DNA of 64,000 bases from Mesostigma viride (lineage: Eukaryota > Streptophyta > Mesostigmatophyceae > Mesostigmatales > Mesostigmataceae). The stretch is taken from contig RPFO01000076.1 in NCBI GenBank assembly GCA_009746045.1, positions 1,688,554 to 1,752,553 on the forward strand, read 5' to 3'. Of the stretch, positions 52,351-63,478 are shown one piece after another. The position numbers were made by a program, and so were the translations under genes. The notes under the pieces were generated by a model. It had not been told where the DNA came from, made no database searches, and was given only the letters and a program-made list of their open reading frames with translations. Position 1 is the stretch's first letter; each line of letters begins with the position of its first letter.

Positions 52351-53041
52351 AGTTAACGCCAAGTGCCTTGGCGTGTACCTGATTCGGCATATCTCTGCGA
52401 TTCCAGCGGCACCGGAACGAGTTCATTCCGACAAGTATCAAGAAAGTTATGGCGTTCCGACTTCCCGGTCGCGCGCGAGCGCGAGCCGGCTGTTCGTCTA
52501 AGTCGGACGTGAATATTTGCCGACGACATATGGGGTCGACAGTCATTCCTGGGCTGACAGGAATTAGGTGCTGAACCTACGACGGTATTGGATTAATACG
52601 TCGTACGCAGGAAATAGGAACCTTAACCTGTGGTCTGTTGGTACCGCAGGCTTAGTCCTGGACTTCTAGGTGCAGATGCAATAGTCACTGTGGACTGTGC
52701 TCTGTGGTCACTGTGCCTGTATGGCAGACCTACTGTATAGGACTGGGCGCTGTACAGGTAGTGAATACTGTACCGGGAGTGTTATTACTGAGCAGGCCTC
52801 TAGGCTGCTCAGGACTAGCAAGCACAGTGCACAAGTATATAAAGAATAGGCCAGTGCCATTTGGGCAGATCTCTTGCGAGCCCGCCTCACGTGTGTTGCC
52901 TTGACTTGGCAAACTCGTGTACAAGCCTCAAGTGTGAGTGCTGTAACATTATCCAATTTAACAAAGCTCCGTTTCCAACCATATTCACACATTGCTGCAT
53001 TGCAACCATATCCTTCACATTGCGTTCATAAAACGTTAACT
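52351..53041 (+). repeat. 5' LTR of element B
   Basis: 691 bp, several percent different from the LTRs of A with a few small indels. Same TATATAAA context near 52835-52845. Confidence 0.92.
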
Positions 53042-53134
53042 CAAATTACAAGCAGTCTCAGCGGAACGGCCAGGAGGGTCGTTGCTGGTTGCTGCGTGCA
53101 GCGTTGACGACGCGAGAAGCTCGTCCGGTGGTGA

Positions 53135-54000
53135 ATGGTGCAGGAAGAACAACGGCAGCAGAATTTCCGGTTTCGGCAGTCTGCTGGGGTTCGATTTCGC
53201 CTGAATTGCGTCGTGTCGTTCGAGATTTATCTTTATTGCTTGCAGATCGTCCGCCTGTTAATCGCAGCTTCGTGCAATTCGTCGACGACCAGGTCGAAGA
53301 TTGGGAGCGAATTCTGCGGCACGTCCAAACCATCGTCATTCCGGAGCACCGGAGCATCGACGACCTCGAGCAGAGCTTCACGGTTTGGTCGGCATCCAGA
53401 CGGTGATTACAGCAGTAGCTGAGCGGGTGCGTGCGGAGTTGGCGGCTAGGCGAGGAGAGGCTGCGGAGGCAGCTGGTGCAGTGCGACACGAGTTCGTGCC
53501 GGCAGCAGCGGGTGCGGGTGTACACGTACTTTCGCAGGCGTAATCGGCGACGAGGGTGTTGCAGCGGGACCAGTTCGACGTGAACGACGCGGAGCGGAGC
53601 GCTACAGGCGGCTTGCAGAGGTCGAGGCGGCAGCGGAAGCCATCACCGGAGGACAGCGTGCGGCACGAGTCGGCAGGTTTCCGGAGCGAGCAAGGGTTCC
53701 TTTTCAGGAACTGCCCCAACCCCTTCGCGTTCGTGTGACGCGTTGGGAAGAGTTTGCCCCTCTTGGTTACGATAGTGACCTTGAGGTGGGAGCAGGGGCG
53801 TCGCTGGGCTAGGCGACGAGGCACTTGGCGACCACGAGGTGCCAAGATACAATCCGCGGGGTGCCAACGACGGGTTGTCACCTGTCTACTATACCAACGG
53901 TGACGATTCAGTCATCGCGGGCCGACAGCGGGTCGACGACGGCGCAGCGGGTAGCAGGGTGCCAGAGCTGATTGTGTGAGCGACAGCGACAGTGACAGCG
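53135..54000 (+). pseudogene. Leader ORF of element B, decayed
   Basis: Homologous to 39456-40374 with several indels, so coding alternates between frames. One frame keeps VPFQELPQPLRVRVTRWEEFAPLGY, which is interrupted in A, so comparing A and B shows the older protein. A TAG follows SLG at about 53809-53811. Confidence 0.55.
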
Positions 54001-54151
54001 ACAAGGAGAACCAGGACGCGCCTGCGGGGACCGTGGTGGTCTTGCCTGAGTGGTAACACTTGGCATTTTCCTTTCTTGTTCAGTAGCTTATATTGCTTTA
54101 ATTGCTGCTTGGCCACTTGGCTGGCTGTAGCAGATCTGAACAGAGGCCATC

Positions 54152-55332
54152 ATGAGTGAGGGAGCTATTGACCAACAAGCGCGCTTATGGGCTTTGCGCG
54201 GCGCGGCGCTGGGATGGATGGACGAGATGGACGCGATGGACGCGGTGGACGCGATGGACGCGGGACGGCCAGGCGCTGGGAGACCAGGCTGCGGTGCCAG
54301 ATGATCAGAGCCAAGGATCTCAGGGCGGTCAGAACGCGCCAGCCGCAGATCAAGCGGCACCTAAGCGACCGACCGTGGCTGAGGGGTACGCGGTGCTAGG
54401 CCAGTTTCAGTCCATCAAGGACAATTGGCAGCCCCGGGACGCTGAGAGGATGTTAGAGGACATGAACTTGTACACGGAGATATACACCGGTGACAAGCTT
54501 CGCATCCTGGCGTCTAGTGCCTACATAAGGCAGTCGGCGAGGCGGCTGTTCAAGTTTGTTCGGGAGCGACACACGGCGGGGGACACCTGGGCGGCGTTTA
54601 TGACGCGACTCAGGTTCCTGAGTGACAAGAGGACCATAGATGGGTCCCACCTGAAGCAAGAATACCTGGACTACAAGCCCATCAAGGGGCAGCTAGTGGT
54701 CCACGCCTTTGAAGACTTCGTCAAGCTGAGGGAGGACGCCATGGCCAAGGGCTTCTTCGTCGCAGATCGGATGGCCATGGGCGACTTTCTCAAGTCGCTG
54801 CAGCTGGATCCGGTCACCATGGATAATGTGACCATCCACATGCGACAGGTCCATGGCTGGGCAGCCATGACGGACCAGTTGTATGAGTGTTTCAGCGGCA
54901 AGTACGTGGTGGTAAGCGCCCTCGTCAAGGGGACGAGGAGGCAGCTGAACCTGCGGTTAAGTCCATGAGGGGATCGGGCCACGGGGGCCCAGCGTCCTCG
55001 AGAGGGCCTGAGACCTCTTCAAGGGGTCGAGGAAGGTCCAGGAGGGGGCGTGACAGAAGGGCTGGACGGGGGACCCCGCCGAAGTCGGGACATCCACAGT
55101 CCCAGTTTGACTTCAAGAGGGTGGGTGGTCCTCCCAAGGCTGGGCCCAGCAGTGGGACCTCACGGGACATCAGTCAGGTGGAATGTTATTTCTGCCAGGG
55201 AAGGGTCACTTCAGGAATGAGTGTCCCTCGTACCTGAGGCAGGAAGGTCAGAGCAAGCCAGCTCAGGGTGGCAGCAAGGACAAGGCTGGTCCATCCCAGG
55301 ATAAGGGCAAGGGCAAGGCTGCTGATCATTGA
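54152..55332 (+). pseudogene. Element B gag and nucleocapsid, broken
   Basis: The start diverges from A and is out of frame after the first codons. From about 54380 the capsid is nearly identical to A (frame open to 54968). The nucleocapsid knuckle loses one G near 55199 (TGCCAGGGAAGG against TGCCAGGGGAAGG in A), which ruins the CCHC motif. After this deletion the frame ends KAADH-TGA at 55330-55332 and then continues in the same frame into pol. Confidence 0.8.
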
Positions 55333-58300
55333 CTTGAGCCTGCACACATCCCTGAACCCTGGAGGGTGCCCCCAGGGGTGTGTAATGTAGCTGCTAGTGA
55401 CGGCAGTGAGGGGCAGCCCCATGCTCTAGTGAAAGAGCCTATTGGACACGATGGGGCAAGCTTGGTTACCACAGAGAGTATGCCAGCTGTAGCTGCAGTG
55501 GTTACTCGCCAACGTGCCCGCCATGGCGGTGCTGAGCCTGAGGTAGGACCTGGTGATGTGGACCCAGGTGGATCTCAGAAGCATTCTGACCGTGCAGGAC
55601 TGGCACAGGATGGTCAGGATGAGGATAGGGCTGGAGACAGTCTGACAGGCACGACCCTGGTGCCTCCTGTACATAAGGGATCTGTACATACCTTGAGTGC
55701 TAATAATGACAATAAAAGATTTTCTCTCTTGTATGACATTGCCTCAAGGTTGCATACCATGTTTGGCCATGCAGCTCAGTCTTTGCAAGTTGCTAGACGG
55801 CTGGGAGGAAGTGAGTTGTACTCCATCTGCCAACAGGTTGCTCAAGCTTGCAAGTGCAGGCTAGTTGCTAGAAAGCCCAAGCAGTCTCATGCCAGGACTC
55901 CTATTTTGCAGCCAGGCCATGTGCAGGTAGATATTCAGAGAATCAGGGGTTTGAAGCTGCTGGTGGCAGTGGACAGATATACCAAGTACAAGACCCTAGA
56001 GATCCTGCCTGACATGGAGAAGCCTACATTGATTGCTGCTCTGAAGTTGACAAGGAGCAGGTACCCTGGGTTGGAGTTGTTGCAGTGTGACATTCAGTTT
56101 GAGTGCTGTGAGAACCTGCCAGAGTTTCCAGAGTTGCTGATTACACCCAGGGAGAGCCACGGCCAGCAAGGGGTGGTGGAGAGAGCCATCCAAGAGATCA
56201 AGACTGTGCTGCTGGTGGAGAGGATTCCAAGGACGTCATCTGCCATTGTGACATCTGCATGGCTACGTTCTGTGGAGGATAGGCTGAACCTCAGGACTCC
56301 CATGTTCTTTGGTGACATTGCCATCAATCCTCTTATGCTGCATACCAGGATGCTGCCAGCTGATGCTGAGCAGGCATGGAAGGAGAAGCTAGAGGCCAAG
56401 TTCCTCAAGCTGAGGCAGAAAGACAAGGGCTGGAGTGTCCTAGAACCTAACGTTGGACAACAGGTTGTTGTGTGGAAGGAACCAAGCTTTCCAGGGAAAC
56501 GTGGCAGCTGGCATGATGGGGTGGTGACCCGAGTAGAAGCCGCTGGCCATAAGTGCTGGGTGGCCATTGATGGCTCCCAAGCAGTGCACCGTCTGTCCTG
56601 GTCAAAGATCCGTCCCCGGGGAGGTAATCAAGGAGACCTCTTCCAGGTGCCCGTTGGTGTACAAGGCGGGGGTGACGTGGAGCTTCCTGATCAGGGTGCT
56701 ACAGCTGTATCGAGCCCTCAGGGTGACCCTGGCCCGGCCCCTGGGGTACCTTCACATACGGTGGTTGGGCAAGCAGGCGGACAGGCTGCACCTCCGGAAC
56801 GGCCCGACACCAGGCCTAGGGGTGTGCGTCTATCAGATATTGTACAGGCTTTGCAAAGAGCCAAGAAGGAGCCTAAGGTGTCCAAGCTTGTCCAGTTGGA
56901 TGAACCTGAGGTAGCTGCCATGGAGATAGATACCAATGCACAGGTTTCTGTCATGGGACCTCAGCATACAGGAGAACTGCTGGTCGGAGAACCAAGTTGC
57001 CCCTGGGTGTCTGATTTCAGTGGTAGGACGCATCTAAGGGTGTTGGGAGAGGTTACTGCCCCTGTCATGGGTGTGGATGTGACCTTCCTTGTCCTAGAGG
57101 ACTATGATGGCCCTGTGATTTTGGGTCAGAATTTTCTGGGCAATCCTGGGATTTCTATCAGAGCTACAGCTCTGAGAAGAGATGGCTGGGGGATGATTCC
57201 CCTAGAAAATTTCAGGACAACATTTCCAGTCAGGTGCAGGGCCAAGCCGGTCAAGGGTGTAAAATGGGATGAAGGGGAGGTGCCCCCAGCAGCCAGTTTG
57301 GTGATTCCAGCTGTGTTGCACCCCAGCAGTATTGGCATAACTCACAGGAGCCTTGCTGCACACTCTCCTTTGACATATGACCAGCTGGTCCAAGAGATGA
57401 GCTCGCCTACTTTGTTTGAGGCTTGGAAGCTCGCCTTCTCCAAGGCATTGGAGGAGTGGTTGCAGTTTGAGTGTGCTGCACCAACAGACAGACGTCCCCC
57501 AGCATCAAGGAAGCTTGCTTTGAGATTTGTGCTGAAGAGGAAGGTTGTGGATGAGGTATCAGTGCCCCATGTCAGGCCTGTCCTGAATGAGTATCACGGC
57601 ACGGGGAGTCTGCCAGGAGAGGAGCTGTACACGCCAGGGATGCTACACGACACATGGAGAATTTTGCTATGTCTCTACGTGGGGTTGCTGAACAGGGGAG
57701 CAGCTATGTCATCAGTGCTGCTGGACTTCAAGAGGGCATTTTTAAAATCTGATCCAGAAGTGGCCAGGAGGGTGTGGAAGCAGGATGAGCCTTACTGTGT
57801 TGAGGTGCCTGCCATCTGGAAGCTGGAGCTGCATCAACAATTCCTGGTTATTCTGAAGGGCCTGGAAGGACTCAGGTCGAGCCCAATCATCTGGAGACTC
57901 ACGCTGCAGGAAGCTCTGATCAGTGAGTGTGGCTTGAGAGTGTCTTCAGTTGATCCCTGTTTGCTGCTGGCCCAATGGGAGGGTCTGCCAGTGTATGCTA
58001 GTTTGCATGGAGATGATCTGCATTTGCTAGCCCCCACGACCTGGCTGAAGAAGTTTATTCCTGTCATCAGTGGCAAGTTTTCACTGGGCAAGGAGCTGTG
58101 GCAGGAGCCCAACAAGCCTGTAGTGTTCTGTGGAATGCAGGCTACCCTGTTCAGGAGGGATGGGGAGTGGAGTATCAGGCTTCAGGCTGGAGGAGATTAT
58201 AAACAGACCATTGTGAAGGCCTTGCCAGAGAAGATCACCCAGGCTGCAGGTCCTGAGTTGAGAGGCATGTGGGCCTGGTTTGCCAGCATCTGTGGTCCGT

Positions 58301-58532
58301 CTTTGATGGTCCATAGCAGAATGCCTGATGAGGTGCTTGAGGATGAGAAGCCTCGAGTCATAGCCCGATTGGTGGAGAGTACCCCTGATCTGATTTTGTC
58401 TGGGATTGACTTTGCCCAGCCTATCACCTTGGAGATCTTTGTTGACAGTTCCATGGATGCTCGCCAGGTTACCAAGGTCAGGGGGAGATCTGCTGCTCTG
58501 TTTGCTTTTTATCAGAGCAGGGCAAGTTTGTT
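55333..58532 (+). pseudogene. Element B pol, 5' part (interrupted)
   Basis: Over 99% identical to element A pol as far as I compared. It contains the integrase, the DTN protease-like segment, RT (with HGDD) and the start of RNase H (FVDSSMDAR). The frame is broken at 58532 by element C. The frame is open from the codon after TGA at 55330-55332; the first upstream ATG-like start is not needed if translation reads through the TGA. Confidence 0.88.
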
Positions 58533-58729
58533 AGTTGCAATCTGTTGCTTGACCGAAATGCGTGTATAAACTGGTGCATGCATAATGGAATGTAAATCTG
58601 GATTGGTGCAATGACGATAAGGCCTATCGCAATCTTGGGGTTGCACACATGACTTGTAACCATATAAATTGATAATAAACCCAGGCACCTAGTGCCGCAT
58701 TCTTGCAAGCATCATTCTCAATCTCAACT
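58533..58729 (+). repeat. 5' LTR of element C
   Basis: 197 bp with a possible TATA box (CATATAAATT, 58661-58670) and an AATAAA at 58674-58679. The sequence after it (CGTACTCAAAAGC) does not start with TGG, so the primer is unclear. Confidence 0.95.
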
Positions 58730-58753
58730 CGTACTCAAAAGCTGCTATTTACA

Positions 58754-59719
58754 ATGGCTCGCGGTTCCCGTTCCGACACGGACGCCATTCAGTTGACTGG
58801 CGATGGTGCCGATGCTTACAAGGAGCTGCGACAGCACGAACTGGTGGTTCGCATGCTGCCAGAGCCGTTGGCCGACAAGGCTACGGACAAGGAAAACCGT
58901 GACTTTGTCTGGGCAATCAAGGCCTGGGAGGAGAAAGTCCGCACGGTAGTGAAGACTCCCGCGCAGATTTTTCGGATCTTGCGGGGGGCTCCACTGGCCA
59001 GCAAAGGGCCGCAGGCGGTGCGGGACCTGATTCGGATCGCCCAGGAGAAGGCATGGGACTGGAATCAGTTCCTTGAGCGGCTCACTGAGCTTCTCGCGCC
59101 GACAGGGCTGGTGAAGTCCATCAAGGACGTCATGCAGATTCTGACGTTCGAAGTGTCCGGTGACACTGCCAAGGCCACGCTGGCCTTCGAGCGGATGCTC
59201 GAAGAAACCAATCTAAAATTTGCTGATGATTTTTCGGTGGTCCTGTTCTTGGGCAAGGCCCTTGGCAGCGGTGCTATGTCAGAAAGCACCGTGCAGAGTC
59301 TGGCGTCCGTCCTGACCAAGGAGAAGCTGGCGAGCAAGGCTGCTGCTTTCGCCTGCATCCGCGAGATCATGGCGCTCGGTCGCCTCGGTGGCGCTGCTCA
59401 GGAGCTGGCCGGCAAGGGTGCCGTGAAGCCGACGCCAGCAGTCAATGCCGATGGCCCTGCCATCAGGGCCGTTTTTGGCGCCGGTGACGGGCGCCTGAAG
59501 TGTCCTCGCTGCCAGGGGACTGGTCACACCCGCGAGACCTGCAAGGCCAACAAGGCTTTCCCGTTGGGGACGAACCTGTGTGGCAAGTGCCACAAGCCAG
59601 GGCACAAGGCCCGGTTTTGCAAGTCGCGGACTGCTGCCAACCAGGCGGACAATGTTGGCAAGGCTGGGCCTATTAGGCGCCAGCGGTTCACGTGGGTGCG
59701 GAATGCTCAGGAAAACTGA
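58754..59719 (+). CDS. Element C Gag
   Basis: 321 residues from the first ATG after the LTR (MARGSRSDTD). The N-terminal two-thirds is helical capsid (ELRQHELVVRMLPEPL, WAIKAWEEKVRTVVKT, TAKATLAFERMLEE), in the style of Copia Gag. Two zinc knuckles follow: CPRCQGTGHTRETC and CGKCHKPGHKARFC, both C-x2-C-x4-H-x4-C. Element A has one. Overlaps pol by 28 bases. Confidence 0.9.
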   Translation: MARGSRSDTDAIQLTGDGADAYKELRQHELVVRMLPEPLADKATDKENRDFVWAIKAWEEKVRTVVKTPAQIFRILRGAPLASKGPQAVRDLIRIAQEKAWDWNQFLERLTELLAPTGLVKSIKDVMQILTFEVSGDTAKATLAFERMLEETNLKFADDFSVVLFLGKALGSGAMSESTVQSLASVLTKEKLASKAAAFACIREIMALGRLGGAAQELAGKGAVKPTPAVNADGPAIRAVFGAGDGRLKCPRCQGTGHTRETCKANKAFPLGTNLCGKCHKPGHKARFCKSRTAANQADNVGKAGPIRRQRFTWVRNAQEN

Positions 59720-62700
59720 AGGCCCCAGGGCAGGACAGCGCTATGGAGCATAGGAGGCTCCTGGCAGTAGACGATGTAGGCAGTTTTATGGCCGATGCTG
59801 CGGATGTTAAGGCAATATCAAACTTGATCAATACAGATCCAATTTTCAAGTATGCCTGTGCGTCTCGGTTTCACATCTTCTTTGGCCATGGAACAAACGC
59901 TTACAAGTTTGCTAGGGCTTTTGGTGGGGCGCCAATGCTGGAAGCATGTCGTGAGTGTTACGAAAATTGTCCACAATGTCAATCGTCGGGCCCCAAGCCT
60001 CCTCGCCACCATGTAAAGCATCCACCTGCGAGAAAGGGGGAAATCGTAGGTGATGTGCTGTTCTGGGCACACATGCCATACTTTATTGCAATAGATAGAT
60101 ATGCTCACAACGTAGCTGTAGTTCCTTTGCGTCATATGGAAGCCGCCGACCTGGCAGAAGCCATTGATGTCTCTTCGTCCTTTTTCTCACCACTGGAGTC
60201 AATACAGATGGACAGGCAGTTCGCGTGTCTAGAGGGCCAGCCTGGATTTGAATGCCTCAAGACAGTTGGGCGTGAGGACCACACTGGTCAGGGTATAGTG
60301 GAGCGTGCCGTGCAAGAATTCAAGCAAGCTGCACGGAGACAAGGTGACGCATCCCTTTCAGCATATGCAGCCCGCCTCATGTGGGCGTTGCGGATTTGTG
60401 CATGCCTAAATCGGCGTGTGTTGTTGTCCATTCCTTCTCGCAATGTGGTGATAACATCTGAGGGATTGCAGCACGGCCACTACCCACCAGAGATAGAAGA
60501 GGAGTGGGCACGCCATTTGCAGGGTAGATTTGCCAACGTGGTACGAAGGGATACACGTAGGCCGGTTACCGCCTATAGTGTAGGAGACCTGGTTTGGGTG
60601 CATAAAGAGGGCCCCTTTGGAAAGAGGGGACAGTGGAATGGTCCAGCCACGGTAGTGTCCGTGGATGGGAGTGTGCGCAAGGCCGTTGTTTCCTTGCAGG
60701 ACAAGCAACACCACATCCCGTGGAGCAAGCTCAAGCACTATCAACCGAACACAAGTGCGTGGGAGCGCCTTCTGCACTACTACGAGGACGCGGACAACTT
60801 CTTGCGGCCTCCACCAGGTGACGTGATTGCCCCTCTTTTACCCATGCCTGCCTCTGACCCTATGCAAATGTCTGCCGAAGCTCGGGAGGTAGAGGACGAT
60901 GAGCATGTTGAGGAGGACGGTGATCTGGTGGCACTTGCTGCAGATGTGCAGAGCTTAGCTCGCGAGCCCCCTGCTGACCTGCGCGAGGGTAGTAGGGAGG
61001 GCATTACCCCTGCCGTTAGCCAGGGTCCGGCTGCCGTTAGTCAGCCTCGCCGGGGTGGTGGGTTGCTCAGCAAGATTGTTCTAGGGCTGCGCCGGGACAA
61101 TAACATGGGGTTAGGCTCCCTTCGCCGCCCACCACAGACTGCAGGCGTACCCCCTCAGCTGGGCCCGAGCACTGCAGTCATCTCTTCCTTGTTAACCTCT
61201 AGGGCGCTGAATTGTGGGCTCCTCATTGATACCCAGGCCCAGGTCTCTATTATCGGGGCCAACTGTGTAGACTTTCCTTTGCTGCCCTCTCATTGGACTC
61301 AGGTCACTGATTTTGCTAGGTCAGGGTCCTACAAGGTCCTGGGGGAATTTCCCTTAACCATACTCGGCGCAGACACGCCCATGTGTGTGGTAGAGGGGTA
61401 TGATGGGCCCGCCTTATTAGGACAGCCGTTCTTGACGCTACCCGGGGTTACAGTGAGCAGCACACAGCTGTCCCGAGCGGGGTTTGGCTGCATGCGATTG
61501 AATAATTTTTCCCTCGATGTCGCTGCTCGGGGTCTCTCATTGCCTATGGTGGCTGCCATGAAAGGGGTAGAGTACAAGGATTCTGAATTGCCTCCTGCCC
61601 GCGATCTTCTCACCCCTAAAGCCCTCACCCCTGACAGTTTGGGGATTAGCTTCCACGATGTTGCCACTGAAAGCCCCATGTCCTTCCATGATGTTGCCAG
61701 GCACGTCTCAACCGAGGAAGGGCTAGACAATACCCAAGGGGCTATGCTGGCTGCAGGGGAACGATGGTTAGGACTGGGTTGTGTGGAGCCAGTGGACCTA
61801 GTCCCAAGGGATGGCCGGTTGCTTCGTTTCAAATGGACCTTCCAGATGAAGCCGGTTCCCGGCACTGACAGGAAAGTAGAGTTTGCTAGACCTGTGGTGC
61901 TAGAATTTTCTGGATCTTCTGACCTGCCCTCCTCAGCCCTGACTGCCCCGGGCTTAAATAAAGACACTTGGCGATTGTTAGTGTGCTTTCATCTCGGGCG
62001 CCTCAACAAAGGCTTGCCGCATGGCTCCGCGGTGCTGGATTTTTCTAAGGCCTTCCTTAACGGGGATTCAGATGAGACGGCTAAATTGTGGGAGGGCACC
62101 ACACCGCTGTATGTTAGGACACCCAAGATGTGGGAACCTATTGTGGGCAAGAAGTTCATGAGGTTGGTGAAGGCTGTGGATGGGACCGTGGCCGGGCCGC
62201 GGGCGTGGCGCAAGAGTTTAGAGCGCCTTCTACTTAACCGCGCACGCATGATGTACAGCGACCTGGACCCCTCCTTGTTTGTTGGTGTCTGGAAGGGGGA
62301 GCTCGTGTTTGTTTTCGTGCATGCCGATGACTGTGACTGCCTGGGGCCACGGGAGTGGATTGTGTGGTTCCATTCGCTCGTGCACTCAGTGTACCCTGTG
62401 GGCAAGCTCGTCTTTAGGGAGCCGGGCAAGATCGTGCCCTTCATGGGCATGGACACTATTCTCGATCACGATGAGCAAGGGCAGTGGGTCATGTTGCTGC
62501 ATCCTAAGGGTAGCTATGTCCCCGACCTGGTCAAGGAGGTCATGGCCCGCACTGGGCCTATCCTTCCCTCTGAGTGTGGTGCGCTGCGTGGCAAACTCAA
62601 TTGGCTTGCGTGTACCACGAGCCCTGACTTGGCTGTCCTTAGTCGGTTGACAGACGATGTTCTCTGCTTGTTGGCCCGCCCGGTTGTAGCTGAGTATGTG

Positions 62701-63261
62701 CAGGCCTCACCGGGGTTGGTCCTGCAGGGTGTTGACTGGGACAAGCCCATCGAGCTAGGGGCTTATTGTGACAGTTCTTTGGATGCGCGGGTGCTCACCA
62801 AGATGCGTGGTAGGTGTGCGGCTGTTAGCTATATCTCAAACGCTGACCAATCTGCGCCATCCTCCATCTTTGCGTGGTTCTCACGTCTACACCGCCGTGT
62901 GTATGTGGGGTCGGACACCGCCGAGGCGCGTGCGTATTGCGAGGCTGCAAGTGAGCTCGCGTATTTCCACGCGCTACTCTGCTGGATCCTCAAGCTGGGC
63001 GGTCTCACCACACGCATCGATCGCGTCATGCGCACCGACAGCCAAGCGCTGGTGGACTTCATTGAGAACCCCTACGCTCGCACGAGAGACCTTGACTTCC
63101 TCCGGGTGAAGGAATTTTCTGATGCGCTCCATACCGAGCACGTGGCAGGCGACCAGAATTGCTCGGATGCTCTTACCAAGCTCTATAGCTCTGCCAAGGC
63201 ACAGTATACTCTTCTTAGGCACCAAATGAACAATATGTCGCTGGGTCAGCCACGGCACTAG
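59692..63261 (+). CDS. Element C Pol: integrase, protease-like, RT, RNase H
   Basis: 1189 codons in the -1 frame relative to gag, counted from a GTG at 59692 since the true junction depends on a frameshift. Integrase: H61, H66, C93, C96 then D121 (VGDVLFW), D174 (QMDRQF), E204 (IVERAVQE), and KRGQWNGPATVVSV, which resembles the GPY/F module. Protease-like: LLIDTQAQVSIIG (513-515 DTQ) to ALLGQPFL. RT: VLDFSKAFLNGD (D783) and VHADD (877-880). RNase H: D1027, E1078, D1116, D1159 (CSDALTK). RT and RNase H are Copia-like. The ORF is uninterrupted to TAG at 63259. No canonical slippery heptamer is visible near AATGCTCAGGAAAACTGA. Confidence 0.93.
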   Translation: MGAECSGKLKAPGQDSAMEHRRLLAVDDVGSFMADAADVKAISNLINTDPIFKYACASRFHIFFGHGTNAYKFARAFGGAPMLEACRECYENCPQCQSSGPKPPRHHVKHPPARKGEIVGDVLFWAHMPYFIAIDRYAHNVAVVPLRHMEAADLAEAIDVSSSFFSPLESIQMDRQFACLEGQPGFECLKTVGREDHTGQGIVERAVQEFKQAARRQGDASLSAYAARLMWALRICACLNRRVLLSIPSRNVVITSEGLQHGHYPPEIEEEWARHLQGRFANVVRRDTRRPVTAYSVGDLVWVHKEGPFGKRGQWNGPATVVSVDGSVRKAVVSLQDKQHHIPWSKLKHYQPNTSAWERLLHYYEDADNFLRPPPGDVIAPLLPMPASDPMQMSAEAREVEDDEHVEEDGDLVALAADVQSLAREPPADLREGSREGITPAVSQGPAAVSQPRRGGGLLSKIVLGLRRDNNMGLGSLRRPPQTAGVPPQLGPSTAVISSLLTSRALNCGLLIDTQAQVSIIGANCVDFPLLPSHWTQVTDFARSGSYKVLGEFPLTILGADTPMCVVEGYDGPALLGQPFLTLPGVTVSSTQLSRAGFGCMRLNNFSLDVAARGLSLPMVAAMKGVEYKDSELPPARDLLTPKALTPDSLGISFHDVATESPMSFHDVARHVSTEEGLDNTQGAMLAAGERWLGLGCVEPVDLVPRDGRLLRFKWTFQMKPVPGTDRKVEFARPVVLEFSGSSDLPSSALTAPGLNKDTWRLLVCFHLGRLNKGLPHGSAVLDFSKAFLNGDSDETAKLWEGTTPLYVRTPKMWEPIVGKKFMRLVKAVDGTVAGPRAWRKSLERLLLNRARMMYSDLDPSLFVGVWKGELVFVFVHADDCDCLGPREWIVWFHSLVHSVYPVGKLVFREPGKIVPFMGMDTILDHDEQGQWVMLLHPKGSYVPDLVKEVMARTGPILPSECGALRGKLNWLACTTSPDLAVLSRLTDDVLCLLARPVVAEYVQASPGLVLQGVDWDKPIELGAYCDSSLDARVLTKMRGRCAAVSYISNADQSAPSSIFAWFSRLHRRVYVGSDTAEARAYCEAASELAYFHALLCWILKLGGLTTRIDRVMRTDSQALVDFIENPYARTRDLDFLRVKEFSDALHTEHVAGDQNCSDALTKLYSSAKAQYTLLRHQMNNMSLGQPRH

Positions 63262-63478
63262 TTGAGATGTCGTGGAGTGTGAATGGCCCCTTGACTCGGG
63301 TTTTACCTTGGTAGGTTTTCCCGGTAGCGATGCTATGGTGTAATTTGTTTGGCTGGGGATTACCCTCCAAAACCATGTGGGGCCTAAGGTGCGTTCATGA
63401 TGGCAAGGCCTGCGCGGCCGTAGTTCTTACAGATTTGAGTACGCAGTCCTATTGCCACATGAAAAAAGAAAGGGCTGG

